NCBI RefSeq assembly: GCF_036884255.1
Contig: NZ_CP145605.1
Coordinates: 496,001-560,000, forward strand
Length of the DNA stretch: 64,000 nt
Direction: 5' to 3'
Origin: Paenibacillus tundrae
GTDB taxonomy: Bacteria; Bacillota; Bacilli; Paenibacillales; Paenibacillaceae
Positions 8,403 to 16,545 of this stretch are shown here, piece after piece (within the stretch, counting starts at the first letter, position 1; each line of letters opens with the position of its first letter). The notes beneath the pieces are model-generated. The model was not told where the DNA came from and did not search any database. It saw nothing but the letters and a program-made list of their open reading frames with translations. The position numbers and the translations under genes were made by a program.

Positions 8403-9557
8403 ATGAGTGAATATATGAGAGACAAAATGCAGGGGTTCGGGAGATCCATGTCCGGGTGGACGGAAACGGGAAGTAACTATTTGGTTCAGGTGACCGGTGT
8501 AATCTGTGGAGGCGTGTTCGTGACGCTTCTCATTATCTATCTCATCTTGTTGTGGAGAAATCAGCTGACGAAACGAACGCTAAAACTCCAAAAAGGAGCT
8601 TTCCGCGACCTAATTGCTGATGATTCTGCACTTCGTCATTATTTTGCAGGAGGAGAGATTACACCTAAGCTGCTGGATATGAGGAAAGTTCAGCAAGAAG
8701 CGCTACAGGAAGTGTTATTGCAACAATTAGAGGAAAGTACGGATGATCTCCAAAGGGAAAAGATTCGCCTCCTCGCAGGCCAGGCATTTGGTACGTTGTA
8801 CCGAACCAAGCTTAGTTCAATGAAATGGAGTCAACGTATTAATACATTGCTCTACATAGAACAGTTCCAGATGACGGAACTTCTGCCTAGGCTGGAAGAG
8901 ATGATGCGTTCTTCGTTATGCACGAATCAGGAACGATTTATTATTCTGAGAATGTACGCTAGGACAGGCTATGTACGTTTAGTGAAAGAGTTGCTTAGGA
9001 AAAACACAGCCATGTCAGATTCGCAATATCTGCAGATTATGCTATTACTTACAGATGAGATCTGGGAGAAGGTCATCGATCACTATGAGGATCTTCCTGT
9101 GCAGGCAAAGTATAACGTCGTGGATGCGATGCGCATTCGAAATGTGCAGTCGACGAGAGAGCTGGCATTATTAGAACGACTGCTATTCGAAGACCATGTA
9201 GAGCAGCGGATCTTTTCGCTTCGTGCTTTAGCCCAGATCGGTAGGCTGAGTGATGGAACCAAGGAAAAGCTACTGCTGGCTTGGCAAGAAGAGGGCGGTA
9301 TTCGATCACGTCTAGAACGACTCATGTACGCTAGGTTGTTGGGACGTGTTCATACAGAGGGATTTATTGAGCATCTGAATGGACTTATGGGTGATCCTGC
9401 TTACGAAATAAGGCAGGAAGCTGCGAACTCTCTCGCTCAATATGATCAGGGAATCGAGAAATTACGCTGCGTAGCAAGGGTACATCCAGACAAATACGCG
9501 AGGCAGATAGCGGAAGAAACGCTGGAAAGGAAGCAGTATGAACGAAAGATGGCTTGA
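8403..9557 (+). CDS. Membrane-anchored HEAT-repeat protein
   Basis: A 384-residue protein with one transmembrane helix (about 30-50, VTGVICGGVFVTLLIIYLILLW in pieces) and a helical C-terminal solenoid. HEAT-like units such as VEQRIFSLRALAQIGR and AYEIRQEAANSLAQYD lie in its last 130 residues. It is probably a scaffold exposed on one face of the membrane. Its last 20 bp overlap the next gene, a GT2-like membrane protein, so the two are translationally coupled and likely form a complex. A GGGGATAAGTC segment precedes the ATG. No catalytic motif is seen. Confidence 0.8.
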   Translation: MSEYMRDKMQGFGRSMSGWTETGSNYLVQVTGVICGGVFVTLLIIYLILLWRNQLTKRTLKLQKGAFRDLIADDSALRHYFAGGEITPKLLDMRKVQQEALQEVLLQQLEESTDDLQREKIRLLAGQAFGTLYRTKLSSMKWSQRINTLLYIEQFQMTELLPRLEEMMRSSLCTNQERFIILRMYARTGYVRLVKELLRKNTAMSDSQYLQIMLLLTDEIWEKVIDHYEDLPVQAKYNVVDAMRIRNVQSTRELALLERLLFEDHVEQRIFSLRALAQIGRLSDGTKEKLLLAWQEEGGIRSRLERLMYARLLGRVHTEGFIEHLNGLMGDPAYEIRQEAANSLAQYDQGIEKLRCVARVHPDKYARQIAEETLERKQYERKMA

Positions 9558-11010
9558 GCTGCTGCAGAGTTTAATTCTGTTATGTTATAAAGGCATATGG
9601 ATCTACCTCGTTGTTGTGATCATCGCATGTATATGGTTATTTCTAGCGGCGGTTCGTACGATGATGCGAAAAAAGGATCTGGATCTGCTTCACTATGATG
9701 AAGTGCTCAATGAAGCACTCGCTCCCCCGGTGTCTGTACTTCTTCCCGTACATAATCGAGAGAAGACTATTATTGCGGACGTATCCCACCTCCTTGATAT
9801 CCACTATGGATGCTATGAAGTGATTGTTATTAATGATGGATCAACAGACGGTACGATGGAACGCTTAATGGAAATGTATGAGCTGTCTAAGGTGAAGAGC
9901 AAGATCCATTATTCCAGTATTGGGCAGGCAGTTGGAGAGATTAGAGGTGCATACCGTTCACTGCGATATGACAATCTTGTCGTGGTCGACAAACAATACG
10001 GAGGACACTCCGATGCTTTGAATGCGGGAATACGTGTGTCTCAGTATCCGTATTTTGCATCCATTGGCCCTACGACTATTCTGGACAAATATGCATTTGT
10101 GAAAATGATGAAGCCCGTTATGGCTGCGTTGCCGGGTGAAGAGATTATCGCTTGTGGCGGGCGGTTAGAGCTTGCGGACTCACAGAGGGTGTCCTGCTCC
10201 AGATTTCATATTCAAGGAGAGAAGCCTGCCGCAGCTCTTCCAAGAAGTCCGCTACTTATGATGCAGAGGATTGAGTATATCCGTGCATTTCTCATCAGTG
10301 GATTGGGCTTGGTTAGATACAATATCAATACGTTATTGTTTACGTCAGAAGCTTTTGGTTTGTTCAAAAAAAGTTATGTTATGGAAATCGGAGGATTTAA
10401 TCCTGATCCAAGAATGGCTCATCTAGAGCTGATCATGCGTCTTCATAAGCACATGAAACAGATCAAGGGCAGGGGACGAATCGTATATATTGACGACCCT
10501 GTATGCAGTATGAAAGCACCCGAGTCATGTACTGGGCTGCACCAGCAGCGTATACGCTGGCATCGTCAGTTGACCAATACGATGTGGGAGCAACGGGAGA
10601 TGGCAGGCAATCCGAAGTACGGTTGGATGGGCATGGTGACGATCCCGTATTTTATCATGGTAGAGTTAATTGGGCCTGTCTTGGAGGTCGGGACGCTGTT
10701 GCTATTAGGGGTAGGTCTGCTGCTGCCATTTGTGGAGAACAGTCTACTGGTTGTGCTGGGTATGCTCTTAGTGCTCTATGGTTCACTTCTATCTGCGGCA
10801 GTCATTCTATTCGAAGTATGGCTGGCACGCAAAAGGTACACGGCACGTGAAGTCACGCGTCTGTTCTTGTACGCATTATCTGAATCGTTCTGGTTCAGAC
10901 CGATGAATAACATCTTCCGTGTTCATGGACTTATTAAGGCGATTTGGAGTCTGAGAGGGCATGGAGGCTCAGGAGGTTCGGCTTATTCGGAGCTTCCGGC
11001 AGATAAGTAA
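9538..11010 (+). CDS. GT2-like membrane protein lacking DxD and ED motifs (probable pseudo-glycosyltransferase)
   Basis: 490 residues: an N-terminal helix (about 14-40), a GT-A domain (63-345) and three or four C-terminal helices, as in poly-GlcNAc or cellulose synthase-type enzymes. The nucleotide-binding start PPVSVLLPVHN and VINDGSTDGT, the GGHSDALNAGI segment and a QRIRW motif (337-341) are conserved. The metal-binding DAD that should follow NAGI is SIGPTTIL (G177-P178-T179), and the catalytic-base ED before the LELIMRLH segment is A294-H295. Two essential motifs are thus gone while the fold is kept. It may be a non-catalytic partner or sensor, or use an unusual mechanism. It starts inside the HEAT gene. 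Confidence 0.85.
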   Translation: MNERWLELLQSLILLCYKGIWIYLVVVIIACIWLFLAAVRTMMRKKDLDLLHYDEVLNEALAPPVSVLLPVHNREKTIIADVSHLLDIHYGCYEVIVINDGSTDGTMERLMEMYELSKVKSKIHYSSIGQAVGEIRGAYRSLRYDNLVVVDKQYGGHSDALNAGIRVSQYPYFASIGPTTILDKYAFVKMMKPVMAALPGEEIIACGGRLELADSQRVSCSRFHIQGEKPAAALPRSPLLMMQRIEYIRAFLISGLGLVRYNINTLLFTSEAFGLFKKSYVMEIGGFNPDPRMAHLELIMRLHKHMKQIKGRGRIVYIDDPVCSMKAPESCTGLHQQRIRWHRQLTNTMWEQREMAGNPKYGWMGMVTIPYFIMVELIGPVLEVGTLLLLGVGLLLPFVENSLLVVLGMLLVLYGSLLSAAVILFEVWLARKRYTAREVTRLFLYALSESFWFRPMNNIFRVHGLIKAIWSLRGHGGSGGSAYSELPADK

Positions 11011-11125
11011 ACGGGTCATGCAGTGACACACTATAATGGAGTTGAACTGTAGGTATATCTTGTAGGACAAGGTCATGTGCCTAGAGCTTAAGAGACCACG
11101 ATCATATACACGACCATATAGAAGA

Positions 11126-11156
11126 AGAGGGTTGCAGGGATTAGCTGCAGCCCTCT
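11126..11156. terminator. Terminator between the GT2-like gene and the TetR gene
   Basis: A 12-bp stem, AGAGGGTTGCAG (11126-11137) with CTGCAGCCCTCT (11145-11156), holding one G-T pair. It lies between convergent genes. Confidence 0.75.
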
Positions 11157-11185
11157 TGCGCGTTATGAGGTTATGGGCGGAACAG

Positions 11186-11761
11186 TTAACTGTCTTTACT
11201 GCGTTGTTTTAGCCCGTCTAGGAAGGATGAAATAGTGAAGTGCAGGCTCTCGCTAGGTTCAAAATTCATGGCAAACCCACCCTGTGCACCGATGGAGGCA
11301 AAGCCATGGCACAAACTTCGTAGTCCACGCACCGCATGCAGTGCATCGGCTTCGGACAGTCCATACGGCTGTAAGGAGTGCAGCAACAACTGTAGCGCTA
11401 CAGTGCTGGCCGCGGCGAGCTGCGGCTCATCCCGATCAGGGGCATGGAAGGAAGCCTCGTAAAGCCCGGGATGTTGGCGTACAAAATCAATGTAGGCGGT
11501 AGCGATATCCTGAATGGCTTCGCTACCGACACGTCCTGCGGCGGCCACGGTTAGTGCCTGGCCGAGCTGCTCTACTGACATCAGCGCAAGCTCCTGGCGA
11601 AGCCCAGGTAGACCGCTGATGTGGTTATAAAGCGACGGGGAGCGCACATCGAGCCGCTGGGCCAATGCGGCCAGCGTCAGCGCATGGAATCCGTCGCTAT
11701 CAGCAAGCTGGGCCGCGGCATTCAGCAGCATGCCGCGATCCAGCCCTTGCCGCGGGCTCAT
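11186..11761 (-). CDS. TetR-family repressor with WHG-type C-terminal domain
   Basis: 191 residues. The HTH is at about 25-48 (TLAALAQRLDVRSPSLYNHI), and the C-terminal segment RGLRSLCHGFASI resembles the TetR WHG domain. Its start codon overlaps the stop of the metallo-beta-lactamase-fold gene by 4 nt, so both are one operon. It should repress that operon through the two palindromes in the shared promoter at 12501-12536. The ligand is unknown. The gene is richer in G+C than its neighbours. Confidence 0.9.
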   Translation of the reverse strand: MSPRQGLDRGMLLNAAAQLADSDGFHALTLAALAQRLDVRSPSLYNHISGLPGLRQELALMSVEQLGQALTVAAAGRVGSEAIQDIATAYIDFVRQHPGLYEASFHAPDRDEPQLAAASTVALQLLLHSLQPYGLSEADALHAVRGLRSLCHGFASIGAQGGFAMNFEPSESLHFTISSFLDGLKQRSKDS

Positions 11762-12483
11762 CGAAGCCCTCCGGCAAGGCGCAGCCGTTGCGCTGCGTCA
11801 GCCGTTGCCGCGCGCATCGCCGCTGCTGGCTGACGTAACATTCGTCCGTGGCCTACAGCCAGCACGGACGGCTCTAGCTCAGCCAAGCGCTTAGCGCTGG
11901 CAAGAGCAGTCTCGCGGTGCCATGTGGCTAGCGCGGGGAATGGAAAGAGGGGGCGCAGCTGGCCGGCAACGGCCAAGCCGCCTTGCAGCTGATAGGCATC
12001 GCCAACGATGAGGACACCGCTGCGCGTATCCATAAATGCCATGTGCCCTGGTGTATGACCAGGAGTAGCAATCGCCAGTAACGATCCAATGCGATCTCCA
12101 TCTTCCAGCAGGCGGTCTGGACGGGTATTAATGTTCTTGGGTACACTGCCACGTACCGGCGTCTGTGGTTCATCAGGCAGTAGCGAAGCATCCCCGGTGA
12201 GTAGTGTAGCGTCCCGTCTAGAGATTAGCACCTCAACATTGGGGAGTGCATTCTTGAGACCGTCTAAGGCACCGACATGATCGCCATGGGCATGAGTTAG
12301 AATCACCTTGGTAATAGGTTTGTTAAGAGATTGGGCAGTGGCGAGAATACCCTTGAGACTGAACGGCATTCCTGCGTCGATCAGAGTTAATTCAGCATCC
12401 TCTTCAACAAGATAAACATTCACAGGAAAGAGCCGAGGTAGGAATGAAACTTGAATGACATTATATTCACGCGTAATACGCAT
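11758..12483 (-). CDS. Metallo-beta-lactamase-fold hydrolase
   Basis: 241 residues with the dinuclear-metal motif THAHGDH (H64, H66, D68, H69), TPGHTPGH (H143), VGDAY (D162) and a C-terminal AVGHGR (His near 223). The set of ligands is complete, so it should be an active hydrolase of glyoxalase II-, lactonase- or beta-lactamase-like type. The sequence does not decide the substrate. It is the first gene of the operon with the TetR repressor, preceded by AAGGAGG, and its promoter is covered by two palindromes. A role in detoxifying a compound that the repressor senses is an inference. Confidence 0.88.
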   Translation of the reverse strand: MRITREYNVIQVSFLPRLFPVNVYLVEEDAELTLIDAGMPFSLKGILATAQSLNKPITKVILTHAHGDHVGALDGLKNALPNVEVLISRRDATLLTGDASLLPDEPQTPVRGSVPKNINTRPDRLLEDGDRIGSLLAIATPGHTPGHMAFMDTRSGVLIVGDAYQLQGGLAVAGQLRPLFPFPALATWHRETALASAKRLAELEPSVLAVGHGRMLRQPAAAMRAATADAAQRLRLAGGLR

Positions 12484-12500
12484 CGTGATTCCTCCTTAAA

Positions 12501-12544
12501 ACTAATGGTATTAGTAATATAACTAATGCCATTAGTTTTTGCAA
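12501..12544 (-). promoter_or_regulatory. Promoter with double TetR operator
   Basis: On the minus strand a -35 TTGCAA (12539-12544) and a -10 TATATT (12516-12521) are 17 bp apart. ACTAATGCCATTAGT (12522-12536) fills the spacer and ACTAATGGTATTAGT (12501-12515) lies just after the -10. Their centres are 21 bp apart, two helical turns. This is the expected layout of an autorepressed TetR promoter. Confidence 0.85.
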
Positions 12545-12622
12545 TACCCTTTGCAAAAATAACAGAAGATAAGAAAAGTTTATTTTAACAAAAAAAGCGT
12601 TTTCAAAATAAAGATTACCGAT

Positions 12623-12698
12623 TATAATGATCAAGTAAGCCCTTTCATATGTCTATCTTATTGGAGCCTTTCGCGAAGCGGAGGGCTCACTTTTTTGT
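12623..12698 (+). ncRNA. Candidate small RNA (about 62 nt)
   Basis: A -10 TATAAT (12623-12628) with a weak -35 TTTTCA (12600-12605) would start RNA near 12635. An 11-bp stem with a GAA loop (12664-12688, GAGCCTTTCGC with GCGGAGGGCTC) followed by ACTTTTTTG is a strong intrinsic terminator. No plus-strand gene lies upstream for it to serve, since the preceding gene is transcribed away. A cre-like TGAAAACGCTTTTT (minus strand, about 12594-12607) overlaps the -35. No ORF is present. Confidence 0.4.
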
Positions 12699-12811
12699 TC
12701 TCTTATATAGGTTAAGCACATGGTGACCAAGCAAAGGTTGGCTTGAATGGGAGGCTGTATATATAGACACATCAAGGGATATCCTGTGTTCAGGTACTAC
12801 CGCAGAAGAAG

Positions 12812-12847
12812 TTGACAAACATAACTGTCATTCATATAATAACAGTT
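12812..12847 (+). promoter_or_regulatory. Promoter and probable operator of the Rrf2 gene
   Basis: TTGACA (12812-12817), 17-bp spacer, TATAAT (12835-12840). An inverted repeat AACTGT (12823-12828)/ACAGTT (12842-12847) brackets the -10, a likely self-repression site. Confidence 0.75.
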
Positions 12848-12902
12848 GTACTTACCTTGGATTGAAGTCCATCGGTGTTTTTTGCCGGGAAGGGAGTAAG
12901 TC

Positions 12903-13367
12903 ATGAACAGCGAATTTACCATTGCCGTCCATTGTCTTGTGTTTCTATCCATGAAGGAAGACTGTATGGCCAATAGTGAAGATTTGTCTCATAGTGTGGG
13001 TACACACCCTGCCAGAGTTCGTAAGGTGCTAAGTGTGCTGCGGAAGCATGGGTATTTGACGACTAAAGAAGGTGCTCACGGAGGGTACCTACTTAACCGT
13101 CCAAGTGATGAGATCAAGCTTGGGGAATTGTACAGACTGGTTGCTGGAGGTTCACTTGGACCCAATTGGTGTTCTGGCGAATCAGGTTCGCCGTGTGTTG
13201 TGTCTTCTAACATGAGGGATGTCATGGGAGGCATATATGACGGAGGCGAGGAAGCGCTGAGCATTTATTTTGATCGCATTTCCATTGAGGATGTGAAGCA
13301 TCGGATCGGGAAAAGTGAAGGGCTGTCCAAGTCCATGAATGAGTTACTGAGACAAGATAAGGATTAA
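12903..13367 (+). CDS. Rrf2-family transcriptional regulator (YwnA-like)
   Basis: 154 residues with the Rrf2 winged helix: RVRKVLSVLRKHGYLTTKEGAHGGYLL is the recognition and wing region (38-64). It lacks the three-cysteine Fe-S cluster of IscR/NsrR; instead C90 and C98 sit in the dimerisation region (PNWCSGESGSPC), with C11 and C21 nearer the N-terminus. Regulators of this group often sense electrophiles or redox state by thiol chemistry. The nitroreductase gene 330 bp downstream is the likely target besides itself. GGGAAGGGAG precedes the ATG, and a consensus promoter lies upstream. Confidence 0.87.
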   Translation: MNSEFTIAVHCLVFLSMKEDCMANSEDLSHSVGTHPARVRKVLSVLRKHGYLTTKEGAHGGYLLNRPSDEIKLGELYRLVAGGSLGPNWCSGESGSPCVVSSNMRDVMGGIYDGGEEALSIYFDRISIEDVKHRIGKSEGLSKSMNELLRQDKD

Positions 13368-13699
13368 TTCTGGCTACAGAATTGATGTAGCTACAGTTTA
13401 TATGTATATATTTCATATTTAGGCTTGGTTCAGATACCCTGTGATTACGGGGACACTGTAGACTGCTTATAGAACATAACAAGCGTTGCCCCGGTTTCAC
13501 GATTCATGATGGCTTCAAGATTATTCCGGGCATAACGTGAACACAGATAGAGTTAATCTTCTGCGCTGATGTTATTTTCGGAAGGTGGATATATCACTAC
13601 ACCACTTATCATGGTTGTTGGATTAGAGCCTTGCGAAATTAAAAGCGAAATAAACAGCAATGATATTTACAATAATTAATATAATTAGGAGTGGAGAAC
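13368..13699. other. Intergenic region upstream of the nitroreductase gene
   Basis: About 330 bp without a credible ORF or terminator. The last 60 bp are AT-rich (13640-13690) with a direct repeat GCGAAAT and a TATAAT-like ATATAATTA just before the ribosome site, so they probably hold the nitroreductase promoter. Nothing else is recognised. Confidence 0.4.
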
Positions 13700-14317
13700 A
13701 TGTCTAACAATGAAACACTTCGCGTAATTAGCGAACGTCACGCTGTCAAAAAATACGAAAAAGGTTTTGTAATGCCTGAGGCTGATTTGAACGCAATCTT
13801 GACTGCAGCTTCCGAAGCACCGTCTTCTTGGAACCTGCAACACTGGAAATTCCTCGTGATTGAGTCCGAAGCGGACAAAGCTAAATTGCTGCCAATCGCT
13901 TATGGCCAAAGTCAAATCGTAGACAGCTCAGTTACAATTGCTGTTCTAGGCGACTTGGAAGCTAACCGCAACACCTTTATCTATGATCAGGCTGTTGAAG
14001 CTGGCACATTGCCTGCTGAGGTTCGCGATGCATTGGTTGGTCAAATCAACGGTGCTTACCAAAGCGCGCAAACTGCACGTGATGAAGCGATCCGTAACGC
14101 ATCGTTTGCTTCGCAAAACATTATGCTCGCTGCACGTTCTTTGGGTTATGATACTTGCCCAATGGGTGGTTATAATCCACAACAATTGGTCGAAACGTTC
14201 AACATTCCTGCACGTTACATCCCAACTTTGTTGATTACTGTAGGTAAAGCTGCACAACCAGCTCGTCCAGCAGGTCGTTTCCCATTGTCCGAAACTGTAG
14301 TTAAAGGTTCTTTCTAA
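13700..14317 (+). CDS. Nitroreductase-family FMN enzyme (YodC-like)
   Basis: 205 residues, closely like B. subtilis YodC in the segments SWNLQHWKF, QIV-SS, LGQINGAYQS-type VGQINGAYQS, and GYDTCPMGG. FMN contacts are expected from RHAVKKY at the N-terminus. It is a cytosolic NAD(P)H-dependent reductase of nitro compounds or quinones. I use the ATG at 13700; the GTG at 13691 lies inside the AGGAGTGGAG ribosome site. Codon use is unusually biased to GCT, CGT and AAC, which suggests high expression. The Rrf2 gene upstream is its likely regulator. Confidence 0.9.
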   Translation: MSNNETLRVISERHAVKKYEKGFVMPEADLNAILTAASEAPSSWNLQHWKFLVIESEADKAKLLPIAYGQSQIVDSSVTIAVLGDLEANRNTFIYDQAVEAGTLPAEVRDALVGQINGAYQSAQTARDEAIRNASFASQNIMLAARSLGYDTCPMGGYNPQQLVETFNIPARYIPTLLITVGKAAQPARPAGRFPLSETVVKGSF

Positions 14318-14359
14318 GATAGAGCCACAATAAGCACCGCCATATGGTGTGTATAAAAG

Positions 14360-14400
14360 CAGCCGCATGTTCCTCAAATGAGAGGACATGCGGCTGTTTT
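14360..14400 (+). terminator. Intrinsic terminator after the nitroreductase
   Basis: A 15-bp stem, CAGCCGCATG-t-TCCTC against GAGGA-CATGCGGCTG, followed by TTTTGCG. Confidence 0.88.
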
Positions 14401-14544
14401 GCGTTTTAAATGAGTTGAATCGGGCAGGTACAGTTAGACGGTTCAATTGTCTCTATTTTTTAAATAATATAATACAATTTATAAACTTATTGGGTATCGT
14501 GCATGTGTATAGTTAGAACAAATGATTCAAATGGAGGATATATC

Positions 14545-15255
14545 TTGAGGAAGATCATGATGGTAATGGCGGGGGCATTGTTGTTGTCTGGGTGTAGTGA
14601 TAATCAAGTTATACTGCCTAAGGAGAACTCAGTGGAAAATAGCTTGGAATCGGCGACAACCGCCCCAGATTTGCTTTTGGCTGAAAATAAGAATGATCAA
14701 GTTGCAATCTATGGTAGGGCACAGGGAGATGTGTTTTCTTCGCTCACTGTCCAAATAGATCAAGCGTCCCAAACGTATTCTTGGAGTAATGTTAGCAATC
14801 CTTCGTTTTATCCCGTCATTTATCGTGGTTCTCTTGGTACAGAAGGCAAGGACATGATTGTGATTGTATTAACCAAGGGAACGGGGACAGGTATACATGA
14901 ATCAGAGGTACATGTGCTAAGACCTGATTTTACGGAGATTCCAGTCATTGATCCAAGGGAATTTGTGTTGAAGGAGATACAACTTGAGCTTCATAGGGAA
15001 AAGGCACTTCGCCACTATACACTGAAAGTGAATGAACGCGAATATTCTTATGATATCGATGACCGTGATTCAAGTGACTGGTTTGAGCAACCTTCTGTTC
15101 AAAATATAATTAGGTATGATGTGCGAGACCAAGAGCTCGTTGCCGAGTTGCCCATTCAAATTGCTATAGGTCAGTATTTAGGAAATGCCATAGTGAAGTA
15201 TAGGCTTGTTAACGGAGAACTGCGGCCTAGCACGGTAGAATTGTCCGTGGAATAA
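14545..15255 (+). CDS. Lipoprotein, paralogue of the next gene
   Basis: 236 residues from the TTG at 14545, chosen because GGAGGA lies 6-7 nt upstream and because this gives a normal signal peptide (MRKIMMVMAGALLLSGC, lipid-modified Cys at residue 17). The body has a beta-rich repeat, with IVLTKGTGTGIHESEVHVL near the middle matching the paralogue downstream. The Ca-binding DLTDDGREE of the paralogue is degenerate here (SLGTEGKDM). It is exported and anchored to the outer face of the membrane. Function is unknown. Confidence 0.75.
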   Translation: MRKIMMVMAGALLLSGCSDNQVILPKENSVENSLESATTAPDLLLAENKNDQVAIYGRAQGDVFSSLTVQIDQASQTYSWSNVSNPSFYPVIYRGSLGTEGKDMIVIVLTKGTGTGIHESEVHVLRPDFTEIPVIDPREFVLKEIQLELHREKALRHYTLKVNEREYSYDIDDRDSSDWFEQPSVQNIIRYDVRDQELVAELPIQIAIGQYLGNAIVKYRLVNGELRPSTVELSVE

Positions 15256-15329
15256 TCGAAAATGAATTGATGTGATGATGTGCTGTAGAACATATAGCTA
15301 TTAGCTTCGAGATGAAAGGGAGATATGAG

Positions 15330-16088
15330 TTGAAGAAAATACTAGCCTTATTGACGTTGGTAAGTGCAGTTTGCTTATCGGGGTGCACATCCAATCAACT
15401 AGCAACCGATCTGAAGCAGGCGGACAAGTCTTCGAATGAACTGGAGGTGGTGCAGCAACAACCTGAGGTGCACCCCAAGTTCATTGCCGCTTCCGAAGAT
15501 GGGCGTGTGAAGCTATATGCGATACAAGAATCCAAAGGTGAGATTGAAGGTGTGAGGGTCGATATCGAGGGCAGGCAGCAAGATTTTGATTGGAGTGTCC
15601 CGAATACGGGAACCGATATGAACCCCCAGGTCTTTTATACAGATCTTACGGATGACGGTAGAGAAGAAGCGGTAATTATCATTCAGACGGGGAAAGGTAC
15701 CGGGCTGGATCACTTCGATATGCATGTCATTCGAGCGGAAGACTTCTCTGTGATTAAAGTACAACAATATGAAGAGATTGTGGCAGATCAGATCGAATCT
15801 CACGTGACGGCCAACGAAGACGGTACATCTGCTATTACGGTTAAAGTGCAAGGCCAAGAACATCAATTTAGTTCTAATGTTGAGCTAGCACCGAACTCCA
15901 ATCAAAACGAGCTGGCTTTTGGCGGGGTAGTCATCTATGCCTTAGAGAATCAACGAATGATCTCTAGATTAGGTGCGAGTATTGGAACATCTCCGCAATA
16001 TGTGTGTGATTTCAAAGTAACCTACACCTTCGATCGTGTTAAAAATGAATTTGTTGCCGATCAAATTGAGATCGGAACGTATGAGTGA
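15330..16088 (+). CDS. Lipoprotein with a VCBS/FG-GAP-like repeat
   Basis: 252 residues from the TTG at 15330 (AAAGGGAG upstream; the ATG at 15312 overlaps that site). The signal peptide ends in LSGC. A segment FYTDLTDDGREEAVIIIQTGKG looks like an FG-GAP/VCBS blade with Asp ligands for calcium. The order of elements matches the gene 75 bp upstream, so this is a tandem duplication. Both use TTG starts. They probably form a two-gene operon of surface lipoproteins with unknown role. Confidence 0.75.
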   Translation: MKKILALLTLVSAVCLSGCTSNQLATDLKQADKSSNELEVVQQQPEVHPKFIAASEDGRVKLYAIQESKGEIEGVRVDIEGRQQDFDWSVPNTGTDMNPQVFYTDLTDDGREEAVIIIQTGKGTGLDHFDMHVIRAEDFSVIKVQQYEEIVADQIESHVTANEDGTSAITVKVQGQEHQFSSNVELAPNSNQNELAFGGVVIYALENQRMISRLGASIGTSPQYVCDFKVTYTFDRVKNEFVADQIEIGTYE

Positions 16089-16131
16089 CATTTACTTTCT
16101 ATCCAGCCAACATATGAGCCAACTATATAGG

Positions 16132-16321
16132 TTCAACTAAACTTTTTACACGAGAACGGAGAGGACAGAAATAACGTGGAGAAGCGTAGCGTTCGCCTTT
16201 ATCCCCGGATTTTTCCCTCTGAAGAAGGGAATCAAAAAAAATCTGGGGGTAACAGCGATCGGAAGGTTATTCTGTCATCGGAGTGGTAAGTGTAAATATT
16301 CTTTAGTTGAATATATATAGC
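16132..16321 (+). repeat. MITE-like repeat, family B (complete copy)
   Basis: A 190-bp non-coding element with perfect 10-bp terminal repeats TTCAACTAAA/TTTAGTTGAA, extended by imperfect pairing (GGACAGAAATAAC against the complement of GGTTATTCTGTC). An internal imperfect palindrome runs from TATCCCCGGATTT to ATCTGGGGGTA. TATATAG occurs just outside both ends (16124-16130, 16324-16330), a possible target duplication. An inverted relative lies in the ribonucleotide reductase operon. Confidence 0.75.
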
Positions 16322-16387
16322 TAATCATTTTCCATCCAACCAGCACACTATGGCGACCAACCAAGCATTCGTCCATCCAACCAAGAA

Positions 16388-16470
16388 CCCCCTTACCGTA
16401 CAGACAACGATTAGACTAAGTGCATCTTGCTCACCAAAGTCTTCTCGTGATCTGTGATAAGGGGGCTTTT
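16388..16470 (+). terminator. Terminator-like stem with a long loop
   Basis: CCCCCTTA (16388-16395) pairs with TAAGGGGG (16458-16465), followed by CTTTTTAAT. The loop is about 60 nt. It could end the lipoprotein transcript after it passes the repeat element. The stretch 16322-16387 contains only CCATCCAACCA-like short repeats. Confidence 0.45.
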
Positions 16471-16545
16471 TAATATCTGAATAGACTTGAAAGTATAACG
16501 AGACTTGCCTGTTAGCTCATAACATTTACAGTAATAAGGATCGAG

